Below, in pieces: positions 1 through 5,184 of a DNA stretch of 5,184 bases; positions within the stretch are counted from its first letter, which is position 1, and every line of letters starts with the position of its first letter. This stretch comes from Acidovorax delafieldii (lineage in GTDB: Bacteria > Pseudomonadota > Gammaproteobacteria > Burkholderiales > Burkholderiaceae_C): contig DCVY01000034.1 of assembly GCA_002327945.1 (NCBI GenBank), positions 1 through 5,184 of the forward strand, in the 5' to 3' direction. The notes under the pieces were generated by a model that did not search any database, was not told the DNA's origin, and worked only from the letters and a program-made list of their open reading frames with translations. Made by a program: the position numbers and the translations under genes.

Positions 1-158
1 CTTTCACCCTCAAATCGGCAGTTGACCGCTTTGTATCCCTTCGCAAACCGCATGCAATCTATCGTTGATGGCTTCGATGGCGTTCACCTTGTGGGTGAGA
101 GCGCTATGCACCCGCCAGCACCGCGCTCGGGGCACCATGCGGCGTTGCTCCTCCTTGC

Positions 159-184
159 GGGCAGTACGGGCAGTACGGGCAGTA
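159..184. repeat. 9-bp tandem repeat, about 2.9 copies
   Basis: The unit GGGCAGTAC occurs at 159-167 and 168-176, then as GGGCAGTA at 177-184, without mismatch. GCGGGC at 157-162 and GCCCGC at 186-191 flank the array as an inverted pair, so it could sit in the loop of a 6-bp stem. The unit is a multiple of three, so a change in copy number would keep any reading frame. On the minus strand it reads as a repeated Thr-Ala-Arg. Confidence 0.85.
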
Positions 185-215
185 AGCCCGCCGCGTCGTC
201 GCCCTTGCAGGGTGC

Positions 216-236
216 AGGCCTGGCGGAGACAGGCCT
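216..236. repeat. Inverted repeat, 7-bp stem
   Basis: AGGCCTG (216-222) and CAGGCCT (230-236) are perfect inverted copies separated by 7 bases. The arms contain the self-complementary hexamer AGGCCT, so the two arms are also near direct repeats. No T-run follows on either strand, so it does not look like an intrinsic terminator. It lies 11 bases before a stronger hairpin at 248-273. Confidence 0.6.
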
Positions 237-247
237 TCTTCGCGCTG

Positions 248-273
248 TCCAACAGCACGCAGGTGCTGTTGGA
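248..273. repeat. Perfect inverted repeat, 11-bp stem and 4-base loop
   Basis: TCCAACAGCAC (248-258) and GTGCTGTTGGA (263-273) are perfect reverse complements around the loop GCAG. This is the strongest short hairpin in the window. No U-run follows on either strand, which argues against an intrinsic terminator. It could be a structured RNA element, a protein-binding dyad or part of a decayed element. It lies inside the minus-strand open frame at 10-330. Confidence 0.8.
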
Positions 274-585
274 GCCGCAGCGCTCAGTCTTGCCTGGCGC
301 CCCGATCACGGCACCGGCGGGCGCATCCAACGGCCGTTTTTAGGGTGACTCCTGCGTCAAAGTCCAACGCCACCAGCGGCCACTCGGGGTCGGCTTTTCT
401 GCGTGGGGATAATCCCAGGTGAGCAAAGCCTGTGCGGGTGGCCCATTGACACCCCGGCCCAGCTAAGCCTGGCGACTCCGTAAGAACGCATTTACGATCC
501 CATAGGCGGGCCGCGCATCGGGCAGCCTTGCGCCACCGCCGCCGGCCGGAACCAACCGCCGCCAAAACGCTCACACTCGGTAACC

Positions 586-2853
586 ATGCTCCATCGCCCA
601 CTCTCCCGCCTTTTTTTCGCTCTGTTTTTTATAGCTGCAAGCGCTTCATGGACCAGTGCCAGTGCCCAGTTTGGCCCAAAATCCGGCAGCGCAGGCGGCA
701 GCGTGGTCACCACGCCCTATGTGCGCGCCGAATTGCTCGCCCATGCGCCCCAGGGCGTGGCACCCGGCCAGCCACTGTGGCTGGGCCTGCAAATCACCCA
801 CCAGCCCGAGTGGCACACCTACTGGAAAAATCCCGGCGACTCGGGCCTGCCTACCGATCTGGCCTGGACCCTGCCGGCAGGCCTGGATGCGGGGGAGATC
901 GCCTGGCCCCTGCCCCGAAAAATCCCCATCGGCACGCTGGCCAACTATGGCTACGAAGGCACGGTGCTGCTGCCCGTGCCGGTCACCGTGGCCAGCAGCT
1001 TTGCCCCCGGACCGCTGGCCAAGAACGCCACGATCGAGCTGCGCGCTTCATGGCTGGTGTGCCGCAAGGAGTGCATCCCCGAGGAAGGCGAATTCACGCT
1101 GCAGCTTCCCCTCCAGAGCACCACGGCGCTGCACGGCGCAGCGTTCGATGCCGCAGCCAGAGCACAGCCCCAGCCCGTGCTGGCGGACGCCGGCGGCACC
1201 GTGCCGGGCAGCCAGGCACAGATCGCGGATGGCAACGCGCTGCAGATCAGCGTGCACGGCCTGCCCGTGGCGCTGCGCGGCAAGGTGCTGGACCTGTTCC
1301 CCGAAACCGGCGAGGTCATCGACAACGCCGCACCCTGGACGCAGGCCTGGAACGGCAGCGTGTGGACAGCACAGGTGCCCCTGTCGCCCCAGCGCAGCGC
1401 CAGCCCCGGCCTCATGCCCGTGGTGCTGGCCGAAAAGACTGCCGAACCGGGTGCAGCAGGCCATGCCACCGACACCGACACGCGCACCGGCTACCGGGCC
1501 GAGCTCAAGGTGCTGGGCACCTGGCCCCAGGTCGCGGCCATGGCCGGCGTGTCGCCTGCGCTGGATGCCGCGCTCAAGGCCAATGCGGCGCAGGCGAGCG
1601 GCGCATCGGCGCCCATGGCAGGCGCGGGCGCATCGCCCCTCACGCTTGCGGCCGCGCTGCTGGGCGCCTTGCTCGGGGGGCTCCTCCTCAACCTCATGCC
1701 CTGTGTGTTTCCGGTGCTGGCCATCAAGGTGATCGGCTTCAGCCAGCATGCACAAGACCGCCGCGCACACCGCGTGAGTGGCCTGGCCTACACCGCCGGG
1801 GTGGTGCTGTCGTTCATGGCGCTGGGGGCCCTCATGCTGGGCCTGCGCGCGGCGGGCGAGGCGATTGGCTGGGGTTTTCAGTTGCAGTCGCCCGCCGTGG
1901 TGGCGTCGTTGGCGGCGCTGTTCACGCTGATCGCGCTCAACCTGGCGGGCATGTTTGAATTTGGGCATTTTCTGCCATCGTCGGTGGCCAGCCTGCAGGC
2001 GCGGCACCCGGTGGCCGACAGCTTTCTGACCGGCGTGCTGGCCGTGGCCGTGGCCTCGCCCTGCACAGCGCCCTTCATGGGCGCATCCCTGGGTCTCACG
2101 GCCACGCTGCCGGCAGCGCAGGCGCTGGCCGTGTTTGTGGCGCTGGGCCTGGGGCTGGCGCTGCCCTACCTGGCAGCGAGCCTCGTGCCCGCCGTGGCCC
2201 GCGCCCTGCCTCGCCCCGGCGCGTGGATGGACACTTTGCGCAAGCTCATGGCCTTTCCCATGCTGGCCACCGTGGTGTGGCTGGTGTGGGTGCTGGGGCA
2301 GCAAAGTGGCATCGATGGCGCCGGTGCGCTGCTGATCCTGCTGGTGGGCCTCTCGCTGGTGGTGTGGGCGCTGTCTCTGGCGGGCCGTGCCCGGGTGTGG
2401 ATGGGCGGCGTGTCGCTGGCCACGATGGCGCTGCTGGTCTGGGCCTTTGCGCCGCAGATCACCACCGTGCCAACGGCGCAGGCCACCACGCAGGCCCCCG
2501 CACAGGCATCCAGCACCGGCTGGCAACCCTGGGCGCCCGGCGCGGTCGAGCAGATCCTGGCCAGCGGCCGCCCCGTGTTTGTGGACTTCACCGCCGCCTG
2601 GTGCGTGACCTGCCAGTACAACAAAAAAACCACCCTGGCCGACACCGGCGTGATGGCCGACCTGCAAACCAAGAACGTGGCCCTGCTGCGCGCCGACTGG
2701 ACGCGCCGCGACCCCGCCATCACCGCCGCCTTGGCCGCACTGGGCCGCAGCGGTGTGCCCGTGTATGTGTTTTACCGGCCAGGCCACCCCCCGGTGGTGC
2801 TGACCGAGGTGCTCAGCGTGGATGAGGTGCGCGCCACCATTGCCGCGCTGTAA
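586..2853 (+). CDS. dsbD: DsbD/ScsB-family thiol:disulfide interchange protein
   Basis: This inner-membrane reductase is predicted to move electrons from cytoplasmic thioredoxin to periplasmic thiol partners. The 755-residue product starts with a signal peptide: Arg4 and Arg8, a hydrophobic stretch 9-22, and likely cleavage after ASA at residue 27. A long periplasmic part follows (about 28-345), with C159 and C163 in WLVCRKECIP, the probable redox pair of the N-terminal domain. Eight membrane segments fit about 351-621, with C373 (MPCVFP) and C493 (SPCTAPF) as the paired membrane cysteines. An Ala/Gln/Thr-rich linker (626-645) leads to a thioredoxin domain with WCVTC (C673, C676) and a likely cis-proline, P725, in GVPVY. 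All expected redox cysteines are present. The protein is longer than E. coli DsbD (about 565 residues), and its CxxxC motif looks closer to ScsB-type proteins, so the symbol is a family-level label. The start is chosen because it gives the signal peptide, although no good ribosome binding site precedes it. Confidence 0.93.
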   Translation: MLHRPLSRLFFALFFIAASASWTSASAQFGPKSGSAGGSVVTTPYVRAELLAHAPQGVAPGQPLWLGLQITHQPEWHTYWKNPGDSGLPTDLAWTLPAGLDAGEIAWPLPRKIPIGTLANYGYEGTVLLPVPVTVASSFAPGPLAKNATIELRASWLVCRKECIPEEGEFTLQLPLQSTTALHGAAFDAAARAQPQPVLADAGGTVPGSQAQIADGNALQISVHGLPVALRGKVLDLFPETGEVIDNAAPWTQAWNGSVWTAQVPLSPQRSASPGLMPVVLAEKTAEPGAAGHATDTDTRTGYRAELKVLGTWPQVAAMAGVSPALDAALKANAAQASGASAPMAGAGASPLTLAAALLGALLGGLLLNLMPCVFPVLAIKVIGFSQHAQDRRAHRVSGLAYTAGVVLSFMALGALMLGLRAAGEAIGWGFQLQSPAVVASLAALFTLIALNLAGMFEFGHFLPSSVASLQARHPVADSFLTGVLAVAVASPCTAPFMGASLGLTATLPAAQALAVFVALGLGLALPYLAASLVPAVARALPRPGAWMDTLRKLMAFPMLATVVWLVWVLGQQSGIDGAGALLILLVGLSLVVWALSLAGRARVWMGGVSLATMALLVWAFAPQITTVPTAQATTQAPAQASSTGWQPWAPGAVEQILASGRPVFVDFTAAWCVTCQYNKKTTLADTGVMADLQTKNVALLRADWTRRDPAITAALAALGRSGVPVYVFYRPGHPPVVLTEVLSVDEVRATIAAL

Positions 2854-2944
2854 AGCCCCCCGCTTTCGTCAACCCGCCAACCCTTCAGCAGAGTCCGCCA
2901 TGAAGATGCATTCGCCGAACGTTGACAATGACAGGCCATGAAGC

Positions 2945-2994
2945 ATGTGCCTGCCAGACTGGGTTATTGCAGTGTTTCACGCTATCTGGCACAT
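2945..2994. repeat. Local dyad around the left repeat end
   Basis: The right arm TCTGGCACAT (2985-2994) is complementary to ATGTGCC-TGCCAGA (2945-2958), which carries a 4-base duplication of TGCC relative to a perfect partner. The loop is 26 bases. The left end of the larger palindrome (2968-3124) can therefore pair either with this upstream arm or with its distant partner, and the two pairings exclude each other. Confidence 0.6.
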
Positions 2995-3124
2995 AAAAAA
3001 GCGTCTTTTCGGCCCTGGCGGTGTTGCAAATCCTCGCCATACCACCCGGTATCGCGGCGCCTTGCGCCTTGCCAGAAGCAAAAAACCCTTTTTTTAGGGG
3101 TGCCAGCAAGCGCAAAACACTGCA
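2968..3124. repeat. 157-bp imperfect palindromic intergenic element
   Basis: The ends are inverted relatives. TGCAGTGTTT-CA-CGCT-AT-CTGGCAC (2968-2992) matches the reverse complement of 3100-3124 at 21 of 25 positions. Inside, the A-run 2995-3000 faces the T-run 3089-3095, CTTTT at 3005-3009 faces the A-run 3080-3085, and CTGGC at 3015-3019 faces GCCAG at 3071-3075. At the centre, ATACC (3039-3043), loop ACCC and GGTAT (3048-3052) form a perfect small hairpin, extended by CGC/GCG after one mismatch. The symmetry axis stays near 3046 throughout. The right arm also holds CCCT (3086-3089), six T, AGGG (3096-3099). A third copy of the end word lies at 5157-5184. No transposase gene is present. 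It resembles a MITE- or REPIN-like repeat pair, or a large terminator-like hairpin between dsbD and qorA. I do not recognise a named family. Confidence 0.75.
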
Positions 3125-3287
3125 CCCGGCGGCCCACCACGGCATTGCCGGCCTACAGCAGCGGCGCCGTGCCGGGCGTCAGTCGTTGTGCCATGGCGCC
3201 ACTGTAACGGCGCGGCAGTGGGGAAGGCTTGCAGATTCATGGCAGGATGGCGCCCATTTGTCGAGCCCATTACAGGAGACTGTTTTC
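3125..3287 (+). other. Leader region of qorA, no promoter assigned
   Basis: This stretch lies between the palindromic element and the qorA start, so the qorA promoter is expected here or within the element. No pair of -35 and -10 boxes with 16-18 base spacing is convincing. CCACTG (3199-3204) and CAGTGG (3216-3221) form a 6-bp inverted repeat with an 11-base loop. ATGGCGCC occurs twice (3193-3200 and 3247-3254). Either could be a regulator site, but both are short enough to be chance in GC-rich DNA. Confidence 0.35.
3274..3278 (+). promoter_or_regulatory. Ribosome binding site of qorA
   Basis: AGGAG lies nine bases before the ATG at 3288. It decides the start against the longer open frame, which reaches upstream through the palindromic element. 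Confidence 0.85.
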
Positions 3288-4271
3288 ATGAGCCTTGCCG
3301 TCCAGATCCGCCAGCATGGTGGCCCCGAAGAGCTTCACTTGGTTGACGTGGCCGTGGGAGAGCCCGGGCCGGGCGAAATACGCATCCGCCACCACGCCAT
3401 CGGCCTGAACTTCATCGACGTGTACCACCGCACGGGGCTGTACCCGCTCAACATGCCCGCCACCATCGGCATGGAAGGCGCTGGCGTCATCGAAGCCGTG
3501 GGCGAGGGCGTCACGCACCTCAAGGTGGGCGACCGCGCCGCCTATGCCAGCCAGCCCCCCGGAGCCTACTGCGAAGTGCGCGTGATGCCCGCCAAATCCG
3601 TGTGCAAGCTGCCCGACGCCATCAGCTTCGAGACCGGCGCGGCCATGATGCTCAAGGGCTTGACTGCGCAATACCTGCTGAAAAAGACGTTGCCGGTGGA
3701 GGGCCTGCAGCCCGGCGACCCTGTGCTGTTCCACGCCGCCGCCGGTGGCGTGGGCCTGATCGCCTGCCAGTGGGCCCGCGCCCTGGGCCTGCAACTCATC
3801 GCCACCGCCGGCACCGATGCCAAGTGCCAGCTTGCGCTGGCCAATGGTGCGGCCCACGCCATCAACTACGCCACCGAAGACTTTGCCGCGCGCGTGAAAG
3901 AGATCACGGGTGGCAAGGGCGTGAAGGTGGTGTACGACTCGGTGGGCAAAGACACCTGGGATTCATCGCTCGAGTGCCTGCGGCCGTTTGGCCTGATGGC
4001 CAGCTTCGGCAATGCCTCGGGTCCCGTGCCGCCGTTCGCACCCGGCTCGCTGGGCGCCAAGGGCTCGCTCTACGTCACGCGCCAGACGCTGTTCAGCCAC
4101 ATCGCCACGCGCGAAAGCACGCAGGCCATGGCCGACGACCTGTTTGCAGTGGTGGCCAGCGGGCAGATATTGATCCACATCGACCAGCGTTACCCGCTCG
4201 CCGATGTGCAGCAGGCGCACCGCGACCTGGAAGCGCGCAAGACCACCGGCTCCACCATCCTCACGCTGTGA
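3288..4271 (+). CDS. qorA: NADPH:quinone oxidoreductase, QorA type
   Basis: This is a cytoplasmic zinc-independent medium-chain dehydrogenase/reductase that reduces quinones with NADPH. The 327-residue product has the same length as E. coli QorA as I recall it, and it aligns along its whole length. The N-terminal catalytic domain carries GLNFIDVYHRTGLYP (from residue 39, with N41, Y46 and Y52 at the E. coli positions). The Rossmann domain has the nucleotide-binding turn AAAGGVG (150-156). Further family signatures are YDSVGKDTW (216-224) and SFGNASG (239-245). No zinc-binding cysteine lobe is visible. The AGGAG site fixes the start. Its TGA overlaps the ATG of the following Nudix gene by one base, so the two are almost certainly co-transcribed. 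The family reaction is well established, but the physiological substrate is not shown by the sequence. The gene is intact, with codon use like its neighbours. Confidence 0.93.
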   Translation: MSLAVQIRQHGGPEELHLVDVAVGEPGPGEIRIRHHAIGLNFIDVYHRTGLYPLNMPATIGMEGAGVIEAVGEGVTHLKVGDRAAYASQPPGAYCEVRVMPAKSVCKLPDAISFETGAAMMLKGLTAQYLLKKTLPVEGLQPGDPVLFHAAAGGVGLIACQWARALGLQLIATAGTDAKCQLALANGAAHAINYATEDFAARVKEITGGKGVKVVYDSVGKDTWDSSLECLRPFGLMASFGNASGPVPPFAPGSLGAKGSLYVTRQTLFSHIATRESTQAMADDLFAVVASGQILIHIDQRYPLADVQQAHRDLEARKTTGSTILTL

Positions 4272-4273
4272 TG
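4269..4273 (+). promoter_or_regulatory. TGATG stop-start overlap between qorA and the Nudix gene
   Basis: The TGA of qorA (4269-4271) shares its last A with the ATG of the next gene (4271-4273). No clear Shine-Dalgarno motif lies in the preceding bases. Ribosomes finishing qorA probably reinitiate here, which would keep the two products at a fixed ratio. Coupling is inferred from the overlap. Confidence 0.75.
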
Positions 4274-5098
4274 CTGGCCCCCGCAACATCTGCCGCCGAC
4301 TGGCTGGTCGCAGCCCGCGCGGCTGCCCGCCAGCCGCCCGCGCAAGCGCGCCAGCCGCTGTGGGTGGCGGGGCAGGCCGTGGGGTCGGTGGCGTCAGGGG
4401 TTTTAAGCCAAATCGACCTCCAGCGCTTGTCGGATAAGCGCTACCAGCTCCTGAATCATGAGCAATCGGGTGGAGTGGTGTGGCACCTGGACGTGCCGCC
4501 CGACGCAGTCACACCCGCGCTGAACTTGCTGGCGCAGGCCCTGCGCGCCCAGGGCCGGTGCGGCCCCTGGCGCGATGAGCAGCTGGCGGTGTGCAATGCC
4601 CGGGGCGAGCGGCTGGGCACCGTGGAGCGCGGCGCCGTGCGCGTGCTGGGCATTGCCACGCAGGCGGTGCACCTGGTGGGGCTGGCGCCCGATGGCCGCA
4701 TGTGGGTGCAGCAGCGCTCGCATACCAAGCCCAACAACCCGGGCATGTGGGACACGCTGATGGGCGGCATGGTCTCGGCCGCCGACACCTTGCAGCAGGC
4801 GCTGGAGCGCGAAACCTGGGAGGAGGCAGGCTTGCGCTTGCCGCAGTTGCACGGCCCGGAACATGGTGGTCAGGTGCATTTCAGCCGCCCCAGCCGCGAG
4901 GGTGGCGGCCTGGGTTACATGGTCGAATGCATCGACTGGTTTGACTGCACCGTGCCCGAAGGGGTGGAGCCCCGCAACCAGGATGGCGAGGTGGAGCGCT
5001 TTGAGCTGTGGAGCCTGGCGCAGGTGCGCGAGTGCATTGCCGCGGGCGAGTTCACGCTGGAGGCCGCGCTGGTGCTGGACGCCTGCTGCGGGCTCTGA
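4271..5098 (+). CDS. Nudix hydrolase with DUF4743/Tnr3-like N-terminal domain
   Basis: The 275-residue product is a probable cytoplasmic hydrolase of a nucleoside-diphosphate-like or pyrophosphate compound. Residues about 28-120 form an N-terminal domain with LWVAGQAVGSV (30-40), which resembles the domain that precedes Nudix in the DUF4743 family and in yeast Tnr3/YJR142W-type proteins. The Nudix fold follows, with KPNNPGMWDT (153-162) and a Nudix box at about 166-188. In the box GMVSAAD (166-172) is followed by seven residues and RETWEEAGL (180-188). The metal-binding part R-E-x-x-E-E is complete, but the conserved Glu at the seventh box position is Asp172. Some eukaryotic relatives act on damaged thiamine diphosphate, so a similar clean-up role is possible but unproven here. 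The start is the ATG overlapping the qorA stop. The open frame extends further upstream, but that part is only the shadow frame of qorA. Confidence 0.88.
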   Translation: MLAPATSAADWLVAARAAARQPPAQARQPLWVAGQAVGSVASGVLSQIDLQRLSDKRYQLLNHEQSGGVVWHLDVPPDAVTPALNLLAQALRAQGRCGPWRDEQLAVCNARGERLGTVERGAVRVLGIATQAVHLVGLAPDGRMWVQQRSHTKPNNPGMWDTLMGGMVSAADTLQQALERETWEEAGLRLPQLHGPEHGGQVHFSRPSREGGGLGYMVECIDWFDCTVPEGVEPRNQDGEVERFELWSLAQVRECIAAGEFTLEAALVLDACCGL

Positions 5099-5122
5099 TC
5101 CCATTTCTGGTGGCGTATTGCA

Positions 5123-5134
5123 GCGCGGCCGCGC
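5123..5134. repeat. 12-bp perfect palindrome
   Basis: GCGCGGCCGCGC lies 24 bases after the Nudix stop codon. No T-run follows, so a terminator function is unsupported. In DNA of this composition such a palindrome can occur by chance. Confidence 0.5.
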
Positions 5135-5156
5135 CGTCGCGCGCGATCACGGTGTC

Positions 5157-5184
5157 TACTGCAGCGTTTCACGCTATCTGGCAC
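5157..5184 (+). repeat. Third copy of the intergenic repeat end, cut by the window edge
   Basis: Bases 5160-5184 match 2968-2992 at 24 of 25 positions (C at 5165 against T at 2973), and the match extends to 26 of 28 from 5157 and 2965. The orientation is the same as the left end of the 2968-3124 element. It begins 62 bases after the Nudix stop, and the copy after dsbD begins 115 bases after that stop. The window ends exactly where an A-run should follow if the unit is complete. Confidence 0.85.

Larger units (their letters stand above)
10..330 (-). other. Coding-like minus-strand stretch, possible decayed gene
   Basis: A 106-codon open frame begins at a TTG (328-330), four codons after an in-frame TAA, and ends at TGA (10-12). 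It has no ATG near its beginning and no Shine-Dalgarno motif before the TTG, so the start is unsupported. Codon choice is mostly G/C-ending (AAG, GTG, CTG, GCC, ATC), as in the real genes of this window. The part around CVLLDSAKKACLRQACTLQG has a spacing of small and hydrophobic residues faintly like a ribbon-helix-helix regulator, but I would not assign it to that family. The adjacent upstream frame, read from about 460 to 332 on the minus strand, also looks coding-like and is offset by one base. A frameshifted remnant would explain this. GC-rich DNA often gives spurious open frames, which is the main alternative. Confidence 0.2.
1..585. other. Region without a recognisable gene, rich in short repeats
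   Basis: No frame on either strand in these 585 bases gives a protein I recognise, and no tRNA- or rRNA-like sequence is evident. The first 280 bases contain a cluster of direct and inverted repeats, listed separately. The minus strand is open from 330 down to 10, and in another frame from about 601 down to 284. Both have G/C-rich third positions, which is weak evidence for a decayed or frameshifted gene. The last 45 bases before the dsbD start show no clear Shine-Dalgarno motif. A TTGACA at 446-451 has no acceptable -10 partner. I therefore cannot place the dsbD promoter. Confidence 0.6.

Noticed and set aside
446..451. TTGACA as a -35 box for dsbD
   Set aside because: No -10-like hexamer lies 16-18 bases downstream.
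610..631. T-rich runs near the start of dsbD as a terminator
   Set aside because: They encode the hydrophobic Phe-rich core of the signal peptide and have no preceding hairpin.
528..1958. A 476-codon plus-strand frame overlapping dsbD
   Set aside because: It is Arg/Ala/Gly/Pro-rich shadow sequence with no domain, overlapping the well-supported dsbD frame.
1048..2787. A 579-codon open frame on the minus strand within dsbD
   Set aside because: Its product is rich in Gly, His, Gln and Arg without recognisable domains, and it lies entirely opposite a gene with clear motifs. It is a by-product of G/C third-position bias.
2922..2927. TTGACA as a -35 box for qorA
   Set aside because: The bases at -10 spacing (around 2944-2951) are not TATAAT-like, and the site is over 350 bases from the qorA start.
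2900..3207. Two small overlapping frames (13 and 89 codons) joined by ATGA after dsbD
   Set aside because: Neither has a good ribosome binding site. The longer one runs through the palindromic repeat and resembles no protein. The peptide similarity between its strands comes from the inverted repeat.
3021..3287. Longer N-terminus for qorA
   Set aside because: It would read through the palindromic element, lacks similarity to the family, and ignores the good AGGAG before 3288.
3602..4270. Upstream extension of the Nudix frame through qorA
   Set aside because: The translated part before 4271 is low-complexity shadow of qorA. The Nudix family similarity begins only after the ATG at 4271.
5116..5125. 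TATTGCAGCG as a further partial repeat copy
   Set aside because: Only the first eight to ten bases resemble the head of the repeat, which is too short to separate from chance.
2965..5184. qorA-Nudix as a composite mobile unit flanked by direct repeats
   Set aside because: No transposase or target duplication is visible, codon use matches dsbD, and the repeats look like independent dispersed copies.

Overview
The window is GC-rich DNA with strong G/C preference at third codon positions. Its proteins read like those of a betaproteobacterium, most likely of the Comamonadaceae (Acidovorax-like). That placement comes from protein character and codon use, not from a database search. All three confident genes lie on the + strand.

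Region 1 (1-585) has no gene I can name. Its first third holds a cluster of short repeats: a 9-bp tandem repeat at 159-184, a 7-bp-stem hairpin at 216-236 and a perfect 11-bp-stem hairpin at 248-273. A minus-strand reading frame at 10-330 has coding-like codon choice but no convincing start. It may be a decayed gene.

Region 2 (586-2853) is a 755-residue DsbD/ScsB-family transmembrane thiol:disulfide reductase. It has a signal peptide, a large periplasmic N-terminal part with a CxxxC motif, an eight-helix membrane core with one cysteine in each half, and a C-terminal thioredoxin domain with WCVTC. It should carry electrons from cytoplasmic thioredoxin to periplasmic thiols.

Region 3 (2854-3287) is intergenic. 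Most of it is a 157-bp imperfect palindrome (2968-3124) with related 25-bp inverted ends and a small hairpin exactly at its centre. The 25-bp end word returns almost unchanged (24/25) at the last bases of the window (5160-5184), so this is a dispersed repeat. The two same-orientation copies both lie shortly after the last stop codon of a transcription unit.

Region 4 (3288-5098) is a two-gene unit. qorA encodes an NADPH:quinone reductase. It shares its stop codon's last base with the start of a Nudix hydrolase gene that has a DUF4743/Tnr3-like N-terminal domain (TGATG junction), so the two are probably translationally coupled. The thiol reductase, quinone reductase and Nudix enzyme share a loose redox or damage-control theme, but only the last two form an operon by sequence evidence. 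Region 5 (5099-5184) is intergenic and ends inside the third repeat copy.

The best candidate for something undescribed is the palindromic repeat family. I see no defence system, CRISPR array, RNA gene or complete mobile element.
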